64,000 nucleotides of DNA from Streptomyces sp. GS7 (lineage in GTDB: Bacteria; Actinomycetota; Actinomycetes; Streptomycetales; Streptomycetaceae). The notes beneath the pieces were generated by a model. That model was given only the letters and a program-made list of their open reading frames with translations, made no database searches and was not told the origin of the DNA. The stretch covers positions 5,449,501 through 5,513,500 of the forward strand of contig NZ_CP047146.1 of the NCBI RefSeq assembly GCF_009834125.1, given 5' to 3'. Position 1 is the first letter of the stretch, and each line of letters begins with the position of its first letter. Below, in pieces: positions 43,143-54,266 of the stretch. Made by a program: the position numbers and the translations under genes.

Positions 43143-44705
43143 GTGCACAGTGTCGCTACCGTGCTCTTCCTGGTGGTGCTCGCGACGGCGGTGGCCACCG
43201 GCGCCCGGCGCTGGCGCATCCCCGCCCCGTCGCTGCTGGTGGTGGCCGGCCTGGTGGTGGGCACGCTGCCCGGGGTGCCCGACGTCCATGTGACGCCCGA
43301 GGTGATCGGGACGGTGGTGCTGCCGCCGCTGTTGTACGCGTCGGCGGAGGAGTTGTCCGGGCGGGATCTGAAGGCCGTGTGGCGGCCGGTGACGGTGCTC
43401 GCCGTCGGGCTGGTGCTGTTCTCCGCGGCGGCGGTGGCGGCGGTGGCCTCGCTGCTGACGCCGCTCCCCCTGAGTGGCGCGTTCGTCCTCGGTGCGGTGC
43501 TGGCGAGCACCGATCCGGTGGCGGTGACCGCGCTGGGCCGGCGGCTGGCGCTGCCGCCCCGTATACAGGTGCTGGTGCAGGCCGAGAGCCTGTTCAACGA
43601 CGCCACGTCGCTGGTGCTGTTCCGCGTGGCGGTGTCGGTCGCCGCGGCGTCGGGTGTGGTGACCTGGCAGGCGGCCGGCGGGCAGTTCCTGACACTGGCG
43701 GGCGGCGGCGGGCTGGTGGGGCTGGCGGTCGCCGGGGCGGTGGCGCTGATCCGGCGGCGCACCGTGGACCCGGTCCTGGAGACCGTGATCGCCCTGGTCA
43801 CCCCGTACGCGGCGTACGTCCTCGCCGAGGCGGCCGGGACGTCCGGGGTCACCGCGGTGGTGGTGTCGGGCGTGGTGCTGGGCAGCCGCGGCCACCGGCT
43901 GACCACCGCCCCCATAAGGCTCCAGCTGCACGCGGTCTACGGCACCGTGGTCTTCCTGCTGGAAAGCGTGGTCTTCAGCCTCATAGGACTGGAACTTCCG
44001 TCTTTGATACGGGCGTTGACGGACGCGGACCGGCTGTGGCCGGTGCAGGCGGCGGCGCTGGCCGTGGTGCTGATGACGGTGCGGATGCTGTGGGTGTTCC
44101 CGCTGTCCGCGGTGCTGCACCGCAAACAGGCGGCGGGCACACCCTCCTGGCGGGTCGCGGCGGTCGCGTCGTGGGCCGGCACCCGCGGGGTGATGCCGCT
44201 GGCCGCGGCGCTGTCCATACCTCTGGCCACCGACGGCGGGACGGGCTTCCCGCAGCGCGGGGTGATCCTGGTGCTGACCACGTCCGTCGTCGTGATCACG
44301 CTGGTCGCCCAGGGGTTCACCCTCGCCCCGCTCGTCCGCCGCTCCGGTATCGCGCTGGAGCCGGACCACACCCGCCGCGAGGAGACCGAGGCCCGGCACC
44401 AGGTCGTGCTGGCCGGTCTGCGGCATCTGGAGCAGATGGCCGACCTGGAAGCGGTCCCCGACATCCTCGTGGTGCGCCTCCGCCGCGAGATGACCACCCG
44501 CCTCGACCTCACCCGCCAACTGCTCGACGAGGACGATCCGGTCGAGTCCATGGCGGCGACCTACCGACAGCTGCGCCGCGACGTGATCGCGGTGGAGGCC
44601 GCGGAGCTGCAGCGGCTGCACGACGACCACCTCATCAGCGACACCACCCGGCGCCGGTTGCAGCGTTCGCTCGATCTGGAGGAGACCCGGCTGGCGGACT
44701 CCTGA
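43143..44705 (+). CDS. CPA1-family Na+/H+ antiporter
   Basis: A 520-residue antiporter with 12-13 helices in the first ~410 residues. Signature elements are ASTDPVAVTAL and ESLFNDATSLVLF, the latter with the ion-binding Asn-Asp of the NhaP/CPA1 family, and SWAGTRGVMPLAAAL. The cytoplasmic tail (~410-520) is helical and charged. It exchanges Na+ or K+ for protons. The GTG at 43143 starts the first helix. It lies between two KdpD genes, divergent from the first and convergent with the second, which suggests ion or turgor control. Confidence 0.92.
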   Translation: MHSVATVLFLVVLATAVATGARRWRIPAPSLLVVAGLVVGTLPGVPDVHVTPEVIGTVVLPPLLYASAEELSGRDLKAVWRPVTVLAVGLVLFSAAAVAAVASLLTPLPLSGAFVLGAVLASTDPVAVTALGRRLALPPRIQVLVQAESLFNDATSLVLFRVAVSVAAASGVVTWQAAGGQFLTLAGGGGLVGLAVAGAVALIRRRTVDPVLETVIALVTPYAAYVLAEAAGTSGVTAVVVSGVVLGSRGHRLTTAPIRLQLHAVYGTVVFLLESVVFSLIGLELPSLIRALTDADRLWPVQAAALAVVLMTVRMLWVFPLSAVLHRKQAAGTPSWRVAAVASWAGTRGVMPLAAALSIPLATDGGTGFPQRGVILVLTTSVVVITLVAQGFTLAPLVRRSGIALEPDHTRREETEARHQVVLAGLRHLEQMADLEAVPDILVVRLRREMTTRLDLTRQLLDEDDPVESMAATYRQLRRDVIAVEAAELQRLHDDHLISDTTRRRLQRSLDLEETRLADS

Positions 44706-44754
44706 GCGGCGCCGTGCCGCCCCCTCCCCGGATGCCTCATCCATGGCGGATGCC

Positions 44755-47346
44755 TCATACGCGGCCCTCCTGTGCGGAGGCCGCCACCGGGGCCGGTGCC
44801 GCCGGCAGGGAGACGACCATGGTCAGGCCGCCGCCCGGGGTGTCCTCGGGGGTCAGGGTGCCGCCCATGGCCTCGGTCAGGCCCCGGGAGAGGGCGAGGC
44901 CGAGGCCGAGGCCGGTGGTGTTGTCGGTGTCGCCGAGCCGCTGGAAGGGCTCGAAGGCCCGCTCCCAGTCGGCGAGTTGCATCCCCGGGCCGCGGTCGAT
45001 GACCCGGAGTTCCACCCGCTCGCCGAGCGCGCTCGCGCCGAGGGTGACGGGGCGGCCGGCGGGCGAGTGGCGGACCGCGTTGGCCACCAGGTTGGCGATG
45101 ACCCGCTCCAGCAGCGGCGGGTCCGCGAGGACGTCGGGAGCGGTGTCCAGCCCCTGGGTCACGACGTGGACGAGGGCCTGCGGGGGCGAGTCGGGCAGGG
45201 TGTCGAGCGCGGACGGCAGGACGTCGGTGAACGCGACCGGTTCCAGGCGCAGGGTCAGCGCGCCCGCCTGGAGCCGGCTCATGTCCAGGAGGTTGTCGAC
45301 CAGCCGGCTGAGCTTGGCCAGGGACTCCTCGGCGGTGGCGAGCAGTTCCTCGCGGTCCTCGGGGGAGAACTCCACATCGCTGCTGCGCAGCGAGCTGACC
45401 GCCGCCCATCCGCCGGCAAGTGGCGTGCGCAGGTCGTGCCCGACGGCGGCGAGCAGCGCGGTGCGCATGCGGTTGGCGGCCTTGACCGGTTCGACCTCGG
45501 CGGCGGCCTCGGCGAGCCGGGCGCGCTCGACGGCGGCGGTCAGGTGCGCGGCGAAGGCGGTGAGCACCCGGTGCTCGGACGCGGGCAGCCGGCGGCCGGT
45601 GAGCACCAGCTCGCCGTCGTCCCCTATCGCGATCTTGGTGGTGTGGGTGTCGTCCGCGCGCCAGGTGCGCGCCGGTTCGGACACGGCGTCCGTCCGGTGC
45701 TCCAACTCCTCCTGCCGGGGACGCAGTTCGATGCTGTCCATACCGAAGGTCTCGCGGGTGCGCTCCAGCAGCGCGGGGACCGCCCGGTCCCCGCGCAGGA
45801 TGCCGCCGGCCAGCGAGGTCAGGGTCTCGGCCTCCGCGGTCGCCCGCGCGGCCCGCCGGCTCAGCCGCAGCGAGCGGTCGACGATGGCGGCGACGGTCAC
45901 CGCGACGATGGTGAACGCGGCCTGGGCGACGACGATGTTCGCCTCGGCGAAGGTGAACTCGCCTTGGGGCGGGATGAAGTAGTAGTTGAGGATCAGCGAG
46001 GTGGTCACGGAGGCGAGCAGCGCGGAGACCACCCCGCCGATACAGGCCACGCCCAGCACGGTCAGCAGGAACAGCAGCGCCTCGCTGGTGAGGTTGAGCG
46101 CCAGCGGGCCGGAGACGCCGCGCAGCAGCAGCGTCAGCAGTACGGGCAGGACGAGACCGGCCACCGGCCCGGCCACCCGCCGGGAGCGCGGCAGTCCGTT
46201 GCCGGGGGTGGCTCGTTTCCTTCCCTGGCCGGCGTGTTCGTGGGTGACCGTGTGGACGTCGATGTCGCCGGAGCGCGCCACGACGGTCTCCCCCACCCCG
46301 CGGGGCGTCAGCAGCCGCCGGAGCCGGCCGCGGCGGCTGGCGCCGACGACGAGCTGGGTGGCGTTCTGCGCCCGGGCGAAGTCCAGCAGCGCCGTGGGGA
46401 CGTCGTCGCCGACCACCGAGTGGTAGCTGCCGCCGACCCGCTCGGTGAGCTGCCGCTGCCCGGCCAGCGCGGCGGGCGAGGAGCCGGCCAGGCCGTCGCT
46501 GCGGGTGATGTGCACGGCCAGCAGATCGCCGCCGGAGGAGCGGTCCACGATCCGGGCGGCGCGGCGGATCAGGGTGGCACCTTCCGGGCCGCCGGTGAGC
46601 GCGACCACCACGCGCTCCCGGGTCTCCCACACCCGCCCTATGGCGTGCTCGGAGCGGTACTTGCGCAGCGCCTCGTCGACCCGGCCGGCCACCCACAGCA
46701 GCGACAGCTCGCGCAGCGCGGTGAGGTTGCCGACCCGGAAGTAGTGCGAGAGCGCCGCGTCGACCTTCTCGGGCGGATAGATGTTGCCGTGCGCCATCCG
46801 GCGCCGGAGCCCCTCCGCGGGGAGGTCGACCAGCTCGATCTGGTCGGCGCGGCGGACGACTTCGTCGGGCACGGTCTCGTACTGCGGCACCCCGGTGATC
46901 TTCTCGGCGACGTCGCTGAGCGACTCCAGGTGCTGGATGTTGAGCGTGGCCACCACGTCGATGCCCGCGGCCAGCAGCTCCTCGATGTCCTGCCAGCGCT
47001 TGATGTGCCGGCCGCCCGGCGCGTTGGTGTGCGCCAGTTCGTCGATGAGCGCCACTTCGGGGCGGAGTTTCAGCAGCAGTCCGAGGTCGAGTTCGGTGAA
47101 GTCCGCGCCCCGGTGGTGGCGGGTCACCCGCGGCAGCACGTCGAGTCCGCCGAGCATGGCCTCCGTGGCGGAGCGGCCGTGGCACTCGGCGAAGGCCACC
47201 ACCACGTGCGTGCCGCGGGCGGCCCTGCGCCGGCCCTCGTCCAGCATCCGGTAGGTCTTGCCGACCCCGGGGGCGGCCCCGAGAAAGACCTTGAGCCGGC
47301 CGGGACGTGGCCCCGCCCCGCCGGCACTGTCGCTGCCCCGTGACAT
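44755..47346 (-). CDS. kdpD: KdpD-like sensor histidine kinase, copy 2
   Basis: An 863-residue kinase with the same order as copy 1: Walker A GAAPGVGKT, NIQHLESLSDVAEKITG, universal-stress-type domain, DUF4118 helices (NYYFIPPQGEF), GAF-like region, phosphoacceptor in AVGHDLRTPLAGG and ATPase GLGLGLALSRG. GAGGAG lies upstream of the ATG at 47346. Long stretches match copy 1 at both protein and DNA level, pointing to duplication. As with copy 1 there is no kdpE next to it, so its response regulator must lie elsewhere or be shared. Confidence 0.9.
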   Translation of the reverse strand: MSRGSDSAGGAGPRPGRLKVFLGAAPGVGKTYRMLDEGRRRAARGTHVVVAFAECHGRSATEAMLGGLDVLPRVTRHHRGADFTELDLGLLLKLRPEVALIDELAHTNAPGGRHIKRWQDIEELLAAGIDVVATLNIQHLESLSDVAEKITGVPQYETVPDEVVRRADQIELVDLPAEGLRRRMAHGNIYPPEKVDAALSHYFRVGNLTALRELSLLWVAGRVDEALRKYRSEHAIGRVWETRERVVVALTGGPEGATLIRRAARIVDRSSGGDLLAVHITRSDGLAGSSPAALAGQRQLTERVGGSYHSVVGDDVPTALLDFARAQNATQLVVGASRRGRLRRLLTPRGVGETVVARSGDIDVHTVTHEHAGQGRKRATPGNGLPRSRRVAGPVAGLVLPVLLTLLLRGVSGPLALNLTSEALLFLLTVLGVACIGGVVSALLASVTTSLILNYYFIPPQGEFTFAEANIVVAQAAFTIVAVTVAAIVDRSLRLSRRAARATAEAETLTSLAGGILRGDRAVPALLERTRETFGMDSIELRPRQEELEHRTDAVSEPARTWRADDTHTTKIAIGDDGELVLTGRRLPASEHRVLTAFAAHLTAAVERARLAEAAAEVEPVKAANRMRTALLAAVGHDLRTPLAGGWAAVSSLRSSDVEFSPEDREELLATAEESLAKLSRLVDNLLDMSRLQAGALTLRLEPVAFTDVLPSALDTLPDSPPQALVHVVTQGLDTAPDVLADPPLLERVIANLVANAVRHSPAGRPVTLGASALGERVELRVIDRGPGMQLADWERAFEPFQRLGDTDNTTGLGLGLALSRGLTEAMGGTLTPEDTPGGGLTMVVSLPAAPAPVAASAQEGRV

Positions 47347-47594
47347 CACGTACTCCTCTGTGGAAATAGACGGCACGCCGGTCGGTGCCGAGGGGGTGGC
47401 CCGCGGCACCGGTCGGCGTGCCGGGTCCTCCAGGACATCGTCACTTCACGGCGGCAAATACCGGGATTGCGTTCGAAGACGTTGACGCAACTCTGACCCG
47501 GCGCCGGCTCGCGAGCCGGCGCGCCAAGTGCGCGGCGTCCGGCGGGCGGTGGGCGTTGCCGAGGGCGCGGGGGCGGCGTGGAGACCGGCCGCGG

Positions 47595-48368
47595 TCAGCC
47601 GGTGCGGCCGCCCGGGGCCGGGGCACGGCTCACCGTGCGGCCCGCGTCCGCAGCGGCGCGGGCGAACCGCGCGGCGTCGAGGACGGCCGCCCCGCCGGGA
47701 TCGTTGTTGAAGTACGTATGGACGTCGGCCCGGTCGGGCCAGGTGGCGGCGATCCGCCGGACCCAGGCGGCCAGCGCCTGCGGCCCGTAGCGCGGCCAGG
47801 GCTCCGCCCGGCCCTCGTGGAAGCGCAGATATCCCCAGTCGGCGGTCCGCCACAGCGGCGTCACGGGCCGGGAGCCTCGGTCCGCCCAGCACAGTGCGGC
47901 ACCGTGGCACTCCAGCACCGTACGGATCTCCGCGGTCCACCACGAGGCGTGGCGGGGCTCGACGGCGACCCGGGTCCCGGCGGGGAAGCAGCCGAGGCAG
48001 GCGTCCAGCAGCCCGGCGTCGGCGTGCAGGGTGGGCGGCAGCTGGAGCAGTACGGGGCCGAGCCGGTCGCCGAGGTGGGCGGCGTGCGCCATCAGCCGTC
48101 CGACCGGCTCCTCCGGGGTGCGCAGCCGCTTGATGTGCGTCAGATAGCGGCTGGCCTTGACGGCCATCACGAATCCCGCCGGCGTCCGGTCCCGCCAGTC
48201 CGCGAAGGTGCGCTCCTCGGGCAGCCGGTAGAAGGCGGCGTTGCTCTCGACGGTGGCGAAGTGCCGCGCGTACTCCTCCAGCCAGAGCCGCTGCGGGCGG
48301 TCCCGCGGGTAGAGGACGCCGCGCCAGTCGCGGTACTGCCAGCCGGAGGTGCCGAGGAGGATGGTCAT
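47595..48368 (-). CDS. DUF72 family protein (TIM-barrel fold)
   Basis: A 257-residue protein with the DUF72 pattern: LLGTSGWQYRDWRGVLYP at the start, then VESNAAFYRLP, FVMAVKASRYLTHIKRL, GPVLLQLPPTLHAD, VAVEPRHASWW and DVHTYFNNDPGGAA near the end. The fold resembles sugar isomerases and AP endonucleases, but no activity is firmly established for this family. The ATG at 48368 matches the conserved N-terminus; the longer frame upstream is not supported. It faces away from the dnaK gene across a 435-bp gap. Confidence 0.9.
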   Translation of the reverse strand: MTILLGTSGWQYRDWRGVLYPRDRPQRLWLEEYARHFATVESNAAFYRLPEERTFADWRDRTPAGFVMAVKASRYLTHIKRLRTPEEPVGRLMAHAAHLGDRLGPVLLQLPPTLHADAGLLDACLGCFPAGTRVAVEPRHASWWTAEIRTVLECHGAALCWADRGSRPVTPLWRTADWGYLRFHEGRAEPWPRYGPQALAAWVRRIAATWPDRADVHTYFNNDPGGAAVLDAARFARAAADAGRTVSRAPAPGGRTG

Positions 48369-48803
48369 GGCCGGATCCGTCCCCGTTCCGGAGGGCGGTC
48401 TATCAGTCCCTGGGCCGGCGGGCGCCCGGCGGCCTCGTCGATCCGCGTCCGGGCGGCGATCCGCAGCCACTGGAGCGGCAGCTCCGCCGCCCCCCAACTC
48501 CGCGGCCCGGCGGGCCGATCCCTTCTCCCCGGCCCGCTTCGTGCGCCACCGCCCCGGCGGGGGTCCGCGCCCGTACGCCCCGGCCCGGTCGGTGGGGCCG
48601 CGGATCCGCCCGCCCAGTGACAGCGTGCGACCACCCGCCCACTTTCGGTACATACGGAATATTTGCTTCGAAAAGGTGCATCTTGCCAGGGATCGGGGCA
48701 CGTTTTATGCAGATGAGGGAGCGGACCCGGTCTCCGTATCAGCAGGTGAGAGGCCGTGCCCCGGATCGGGGCCGGGAACGGGCCCGACGGTGAGGAGACG
48801 ACC
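48369..48803. other. 435-bp divergent gap upstream of dnaK
   Basis: No gene is seen. The AT-richer stretch at 48645-48720 (ACATACGGAATATTTGC, then TGCATCTTGCC and CGTTTTATGC) probably holds the dnaK promoter. I found neither a CIRCE repeat (TTAGCACTC-N9-GAGTGCTAA) nor an HspR-type CTTGAGT-N7-ACTCAAG repeat, so the usual heat-shock repressors are not indicated. Confidence 0.55.
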
Positions 48804-50689
<1,886 letters not shown>

Positions 50690-50693
<4 letters not shown>

Positions 50694-51310
50694 ACCGCCC
50701 GACCGATGCCGGCCACGTCCCCCGCCCTCAGCTGGCGCTCGTCGGGCACCGGCCGGAGGACCGCCGCCGCGGGACCGCCGCATCGCCCGGCCCGGACCCG
50801 GCCGCCGGACGGCCGGCACCTCCCGAAGCACGGCGACCGACCGCCGGAGGGCTCGGCACCGAACAGCCGGAGAGCGAACGGCTGCAGACCGAGCTCCAGG
50901 AGCGTACGGCCGACCTCCAGCGCCTGAAGGCGGAGTTCGACAACTACCGCCGGCGGGTGCACCGCGACCGGCTGGCGATCGGCGAGATCGCCGTGGTCAA
51001 CGTGCTGGCGCAGATGCTGCCGGTGCTCGACGCCATCGCCGAGGCCGCCGACCAGGGCGAGGTCACCGGCGGGTTCCGGCGCGTCGTCCGGGTCTTCGAA
51101 GCGGAACTGACCGCCCTGGGCCTGCGGTCCGTCGCCGCGCTCGGCGACCCCTTCGACCCCGCCCTCCACGAGGCCGTCACCTACACCCCCGCCGCACGGG
51201 CCGAACGCGCCGTCTGCGATGCCGTCCTGCGCCAGGGGTACCGGGTCGGCGACCGGCTGCTGCGGCCCGCCGAGGTGGCCGTCACCGGGGAGCCGCCGGC
51301 ACCCCGGTGA
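50690..51310 (+). CDS. grpE: GrpE nucleotide-exchange factor
   Basis: A 206-residue GrpE. A disordered Pro/Arg-rich N-terminus (1-~62) leads into the long helix ([20 protein letters not shown]) with [11 protein letters not shown], the GrpE signature start, and the C-terminal beta domain with [13 protein letters not shown]. It overlaps dnaK by ATGA and should release ADP from that DnaK. The operon ends here; converging downstream is a truncated prenyltransferase. Confidence 0.92.
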
Positions 51311-51371
51311 CCGCACCGCCGGGTCCCGTACGAGTGCGGTGCCGGCCCGGGCCCCGGCCCTCGGGGCCGCC

Positions 51372-51693
51372 TCAACCGCCGTACCGGCGCTGCCGGTCGG
51401 CGTAGCTGCGCAGGGCGCGCAGGAAGTCGATCTCGCGGAACGCGGGCCAGTACGCCTCGCAGAAGTACAGCTCGGAGTAAGCGCTCTGCCAGAGCAGGAA
51501 GTTGGACATCCGCTGTTCGCCGCTGGTGCGGATGACCAGGTCGGGGTCGGGGCGGCCGGCGGTGTAAAGGTGGCGGGTGATGTCGTCGGCCGTCAGCGGG
51601 GTGTTGGCCAGTTGGGCCACGGGGTCGGCGGCGTCCGCCGCGGACCGGCCCAGCGCGGCCCACAGCACGTCCGCGCGCGGCCGCGCGGCGCTG
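51372..51693 (-). pseudogene. C-terminal remnant of a cis-prenyltransferase (UppS-like)
   Basis: About 100 codons ending at 51372 match the last third of isoprenyl (undecaprenyl) diphosphate synthases: [20 protein letters not shown], then [14 protein letters not shown] and [17 protein letters not shown]. The N-terminal two thirds, with the catalytic Asp and the diphosphate-binding loop, are gone. The open frame runs straight into the end of the LysE gene, and a GTG at 51668 has no ribosome site. The junction at about 51690 looks like a deletion or insertion endpoint. It cannot be an active enzyme. Confidence 0.8.
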
Positions 51694-52338
51694 TCAATCC
51701 GCGCGGCCGGTGGCCGCCACCGTCACCCCGAGCCCGATCATCGCCAGCCCGCCCGCGCCGCCGACCAGCGACAGCCGGCGGTCGGAGCGGCCGAGCCAGG
51801 TGCGGGCGGCGGTGGCCGTCAGGGCCCAGAGGGTGTCGGTGACCAGGCCGATGCCGATCGGGACCAGGCCCAGCAGCAGCATCTGGGCGGGCAGCGCGCC
51901 CGCCGCGGGGTGCACGAACTGGGGCAGCACGGCGGCGAAGAAGATCAGGCCCTTGGGGTTGGTGACGCCGACCGCGATACCGTCCGCGACGGTCCGCAGA
52001 TCGCCGCGCGCCGGGCGCCCACCCGGCCCCGGCTCACCGGCCGCGAGGTCCTTACGGTGCCGGATGGCCTGCACGCCGAGGTAGACGAGGTAGGCCGCTC
52101 CCGCCAGTTTCACCACCAGGAGCAGGGCCAGCGACCGTTCGAGGAGGGAGCCCAGGCCGAACGCGACGACGGCCACCAGCAGATACGAGCCCAGCATGTT
52201 GCCCAGCACCGTCGCCAGTGCCGTACGGCGCCCGTGGGCCAGCGCCCGGCCGATCACGAACAGCACGCTGGGCCCCGGTATCACGATCACCAGCAGCGAC
52301 ATCACCCCGAAGGCGAGCAGCCCGTCGGTGGACACCAT
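51694..52338 (-). CDS. LysE/RhtB-family amino-acid exporter
   Basis: A 214-residue membrane protein with about six helices. The N-terminal [19 protein letters not shown] is the RhtB/LysE signature, and [18 protein letters not shown] is the conserved central motif. The start at 52338 has GAGGAGGGGG upstream. It probably exports an amino acid or analogue such as homoserine or threonine; the substrate is not predictable. Its stop lies directly against the truncated prenyltransferase. Confidence 0.9.
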   Translation of the reverse strand: MVSTDGLLAFGVMSLLVIVIPGPSVLFVIGRALAHGRRTALATVLGNMLGSYLLVAVVAFGLGSLLERSLALLLVVKLAGAAYLVYLGVQAIRHRKDLAAGEPGPGGRPARGDLRTVADGIAVGVTNPKGLIFFAAVLPQFVHPAAGALPAQMLLLGLVPIGIGLVTDTLWALTATAARTWLGRSDRRLSLVGGAGGLAMIGLGVTVAATGRAD

Positions 52339-52383
52339 GTCGCCCCCTCCTCTCTCGTTTCCCACTTCCCGCGGGGTACCTCA

Positions 52384-54006
52384 CTACCTCATTTCACCTG
52401 CCGGCGCACCCGTCGGGTCGCCCTGGGCCGCCATCCGCTCCCTCGGTGAGCGGGCGCGCAGCACCCCCGTCGCGAGCACCGCCGCCACCGCGGCCAGGCA
52501 CAGCCAGGCGAAGGTGTCGCCGATGCGGTCGTAGAGGGTGGTGGCACCGCGCGTCGGCACGTAGGCCACCGTGGTCTGCCGGCCGGTGGTGAAGTAGTCC
52601 GTCGTGGCGAGGACTTGGCCGCGGTTGTCGTAGGCGGTCGCCACGCCCTCGGCGTCCTGGCGGACGAGGGCGTAGCCGCTCTCGACGGCGCGGAGGGCGG
52701 CCTTCTGCGTGTGCGGACGCCCGTATTCCGCCCAGTCGTGGGAGGGCACGAGCATGATGTCGGCGGGAACCCGCATCATGCCGGGGAAGTCGGCGTCGTA
52801 GCAGATGACGTTGGCGAGACGGCCGTACGGGGTGGCGGCGACCGGGACCTTGCCGTCGCCCGGGGTGAAGGGCTCCGAGCCGGGGACCGGGTGGGCCTTC
52901 TGGTAGGTCCACAGGACGGTGCCGTGCGGGTCGATCAGCAGCGCCTCGTCGCGGCCGTATGCCGGTCCGGTGGAGCTGTAGACGCTGAGGCTGATCTCCA
53001 GGTAGATCCCCGACCGGCGGGCCTCGTGCTGCGCCGCGGCGATGGCGGCGCGTTCGTGCACCTCCAGGGTCCGCACTCCTCCCTCGGGCCAGACCACGAT
53101 CTTCGCACCGGCCGCGGCCTCCCGCCGGGTGGCGGCCAGCAGGCTGTCCGCCACGGCGTTCATGGCCGGTTCGAGCCCCGCGGGCGGCGCCGCGGCGACG
53201 GACCGGCGGCCACCGGTGACGTGGGAGAGCGCCGCCTTCTGGGCACGGAGCACGGACGTCTCGGCGGTGACGCCGGCGACCCGCACCGTGGGCGCGCCGG
53301 AGGGGAAGAAGGCGATCCGGGCCCCGCCGGCGAGGAGTACGGCCAGGAGGACCGCGGTGTAGGTGAACACGGCCCGGCGGACCGGGCGCCAGGAGGCCGT
53401 CTCCCAGACCAGGTTCACCACGCCCGCGCACCAGGCGATCAGGAAGCCGATCCCGTAGGAGCCGGTGACCGAGACGAGTTGCAGCAGCGGCAGGTTGCCG
53501 TACTGCGTGGCCGCCAGGGAACCGTACGCGCCGCCGAACGGCGTCAGCTGCGTGATCACGAACTCGGCCGCGACGATGGCCGAGGGATAGACGAGCAGCG
53601 CCATCCAGGGACGCAGCCGGCGGACCAGCAGCCGGTCGAGGAGGTACGGCACGGTCAGCAGCGCGGCCAGGGCGACCGCTCCGCCGACGGTGACCGGGCT
53701 GAATCCCAGCGCCGACTCGAAGAGCCAGAACACCGCCGCGGCGATGTTGGCCAGCCAGAGCCAGAGCATGCCGGACACCACCCGGCCGGTGCGGCCGAAG
53801 CGCAGCAGCAGCACCGGGAAGAGCCATGCGGCGGCGGCGATGTCCCAGCGTCCGCCGACCGCGAGGAGTTGTACGGCGGCGCCGAGCGCCAGCACCGGGT
53901 AGCGCCACCGGGCCGGTGGCGCGGGTACACCGCTCCCCGGATGCCCCGTACGCCTGCGGGCCTCGCTCGTCCCCCGGTCGTCACGCGTCTGCGTATGGGT
54001 GCGCAT
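52384..54006 (-). CDS. lnt: Apolipoprotein N-acyltransferase
   Basis: A 540-residue protein: six to seven helices (about residues 35-230), then a nitrilase-fold domain outside the membrane and a last helix near 500. The catalytic triad is visible as Glu in VVWPEGG, Lys in TYQKAHPVPGSE and Cys in VICYDADFPG. It adds the third acyl chain to the lipoprotein N-terminal cysteine. The start is uncertain between 54006 and 54024. It is divergent from a two-component system. Confidence 0.9.
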   Translation of the reverse strand: MRTHTQTRDDRGTSEARRRTGHPGSGVPAPPARWRYPVLALGAAVQLLAVGGRWDIAAAAWLFPVLLLRFGRTGRVVSGMLWLWLANIAAAVFWLFESALGFSPVTVGGAVALAALLTVPYLLDRLLVRRLRPWMALLVYPSAIVAAEFVITQLTPFGGAYGSLAATQYGNLPLLQLVSVTGSYGIGFLIAWCAGVVNLVWETASWRPVRRAVFTYTAVLLAVLLAGGARIAFFPSGAPTVRVAGVTAETSVLRAQKAALSHVTGGRRSVAAAPPAGLEPAMNAVADSLLAATRREAAAGAKIVVWPEGGVRTLEVHERAAIAAAQHEARRSGIYLEISLSVYSSTGPAYGRDEALLIDPHGTVLWTYQKAHPVPGSEPFTPGDGKVPVAATPYGRLANVICYDADFPGMMRVPADIMLVPSHDWAEYGRPHTQKAALRAVESGYALVRQDAEGVATAYDNRGQVLATTDYFTTGRQTTVAYVPTRGATTLYDRIGDTFAWLCLAAVAAVLATGVLRARSPRERMAAQGDPTGAPAGEMR

Positions 54007-54162
54007 GTCCTCCGCCTTGTTCATCGGGTGTGGGTTCATCGGATCTGGTGGATCGGGTCGTCCAGCGGCCGGTGCGAGTTGTCGCTTCCGGCCTGTACTC
54101 GACGCTAGGGAACGGCGGGCCCGCACCACCTCGTCCCGGCTGCCGATCTGCCGCGGGCCCGC

Positions 54163-54196
54163 GCAACTTTCGATGCGCCGCAACTTTCGATGCGCC
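54163..54196. repeat. Perfect 17-bp tandem duplication in the lnt/kinase gap
   Basis: GCAACTTTCGATGCGCC occurs twice back to back (54163-54179 and 54180-54196). It lies between lnt and the divergent kinase/regulator operon, 71 bp before the kinase start. Two adjacent copies on nearly the same helix face fit a binding site for a dimeric regulator such as the NarL-type protein at 55604 (inference). Confidence 0.75.
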
Positions 54197-54266
54197 GGGA
54201 CACCGGCGGATCCCTCCCTGCGGACGATCCCGCCCGCGGCGCGGCTCGCTAGCCTGACCACCGGAC

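Noticed and set aside
42860..43915. Upstream extension of the first KdpD-like frame by about 350 codons
   Set aside because: It overlaps the antiporter gene on the other strand, has shadow-type Thr/Ser/Arg composition, and the KdpD domain with a good ribosome site begins at 42859.
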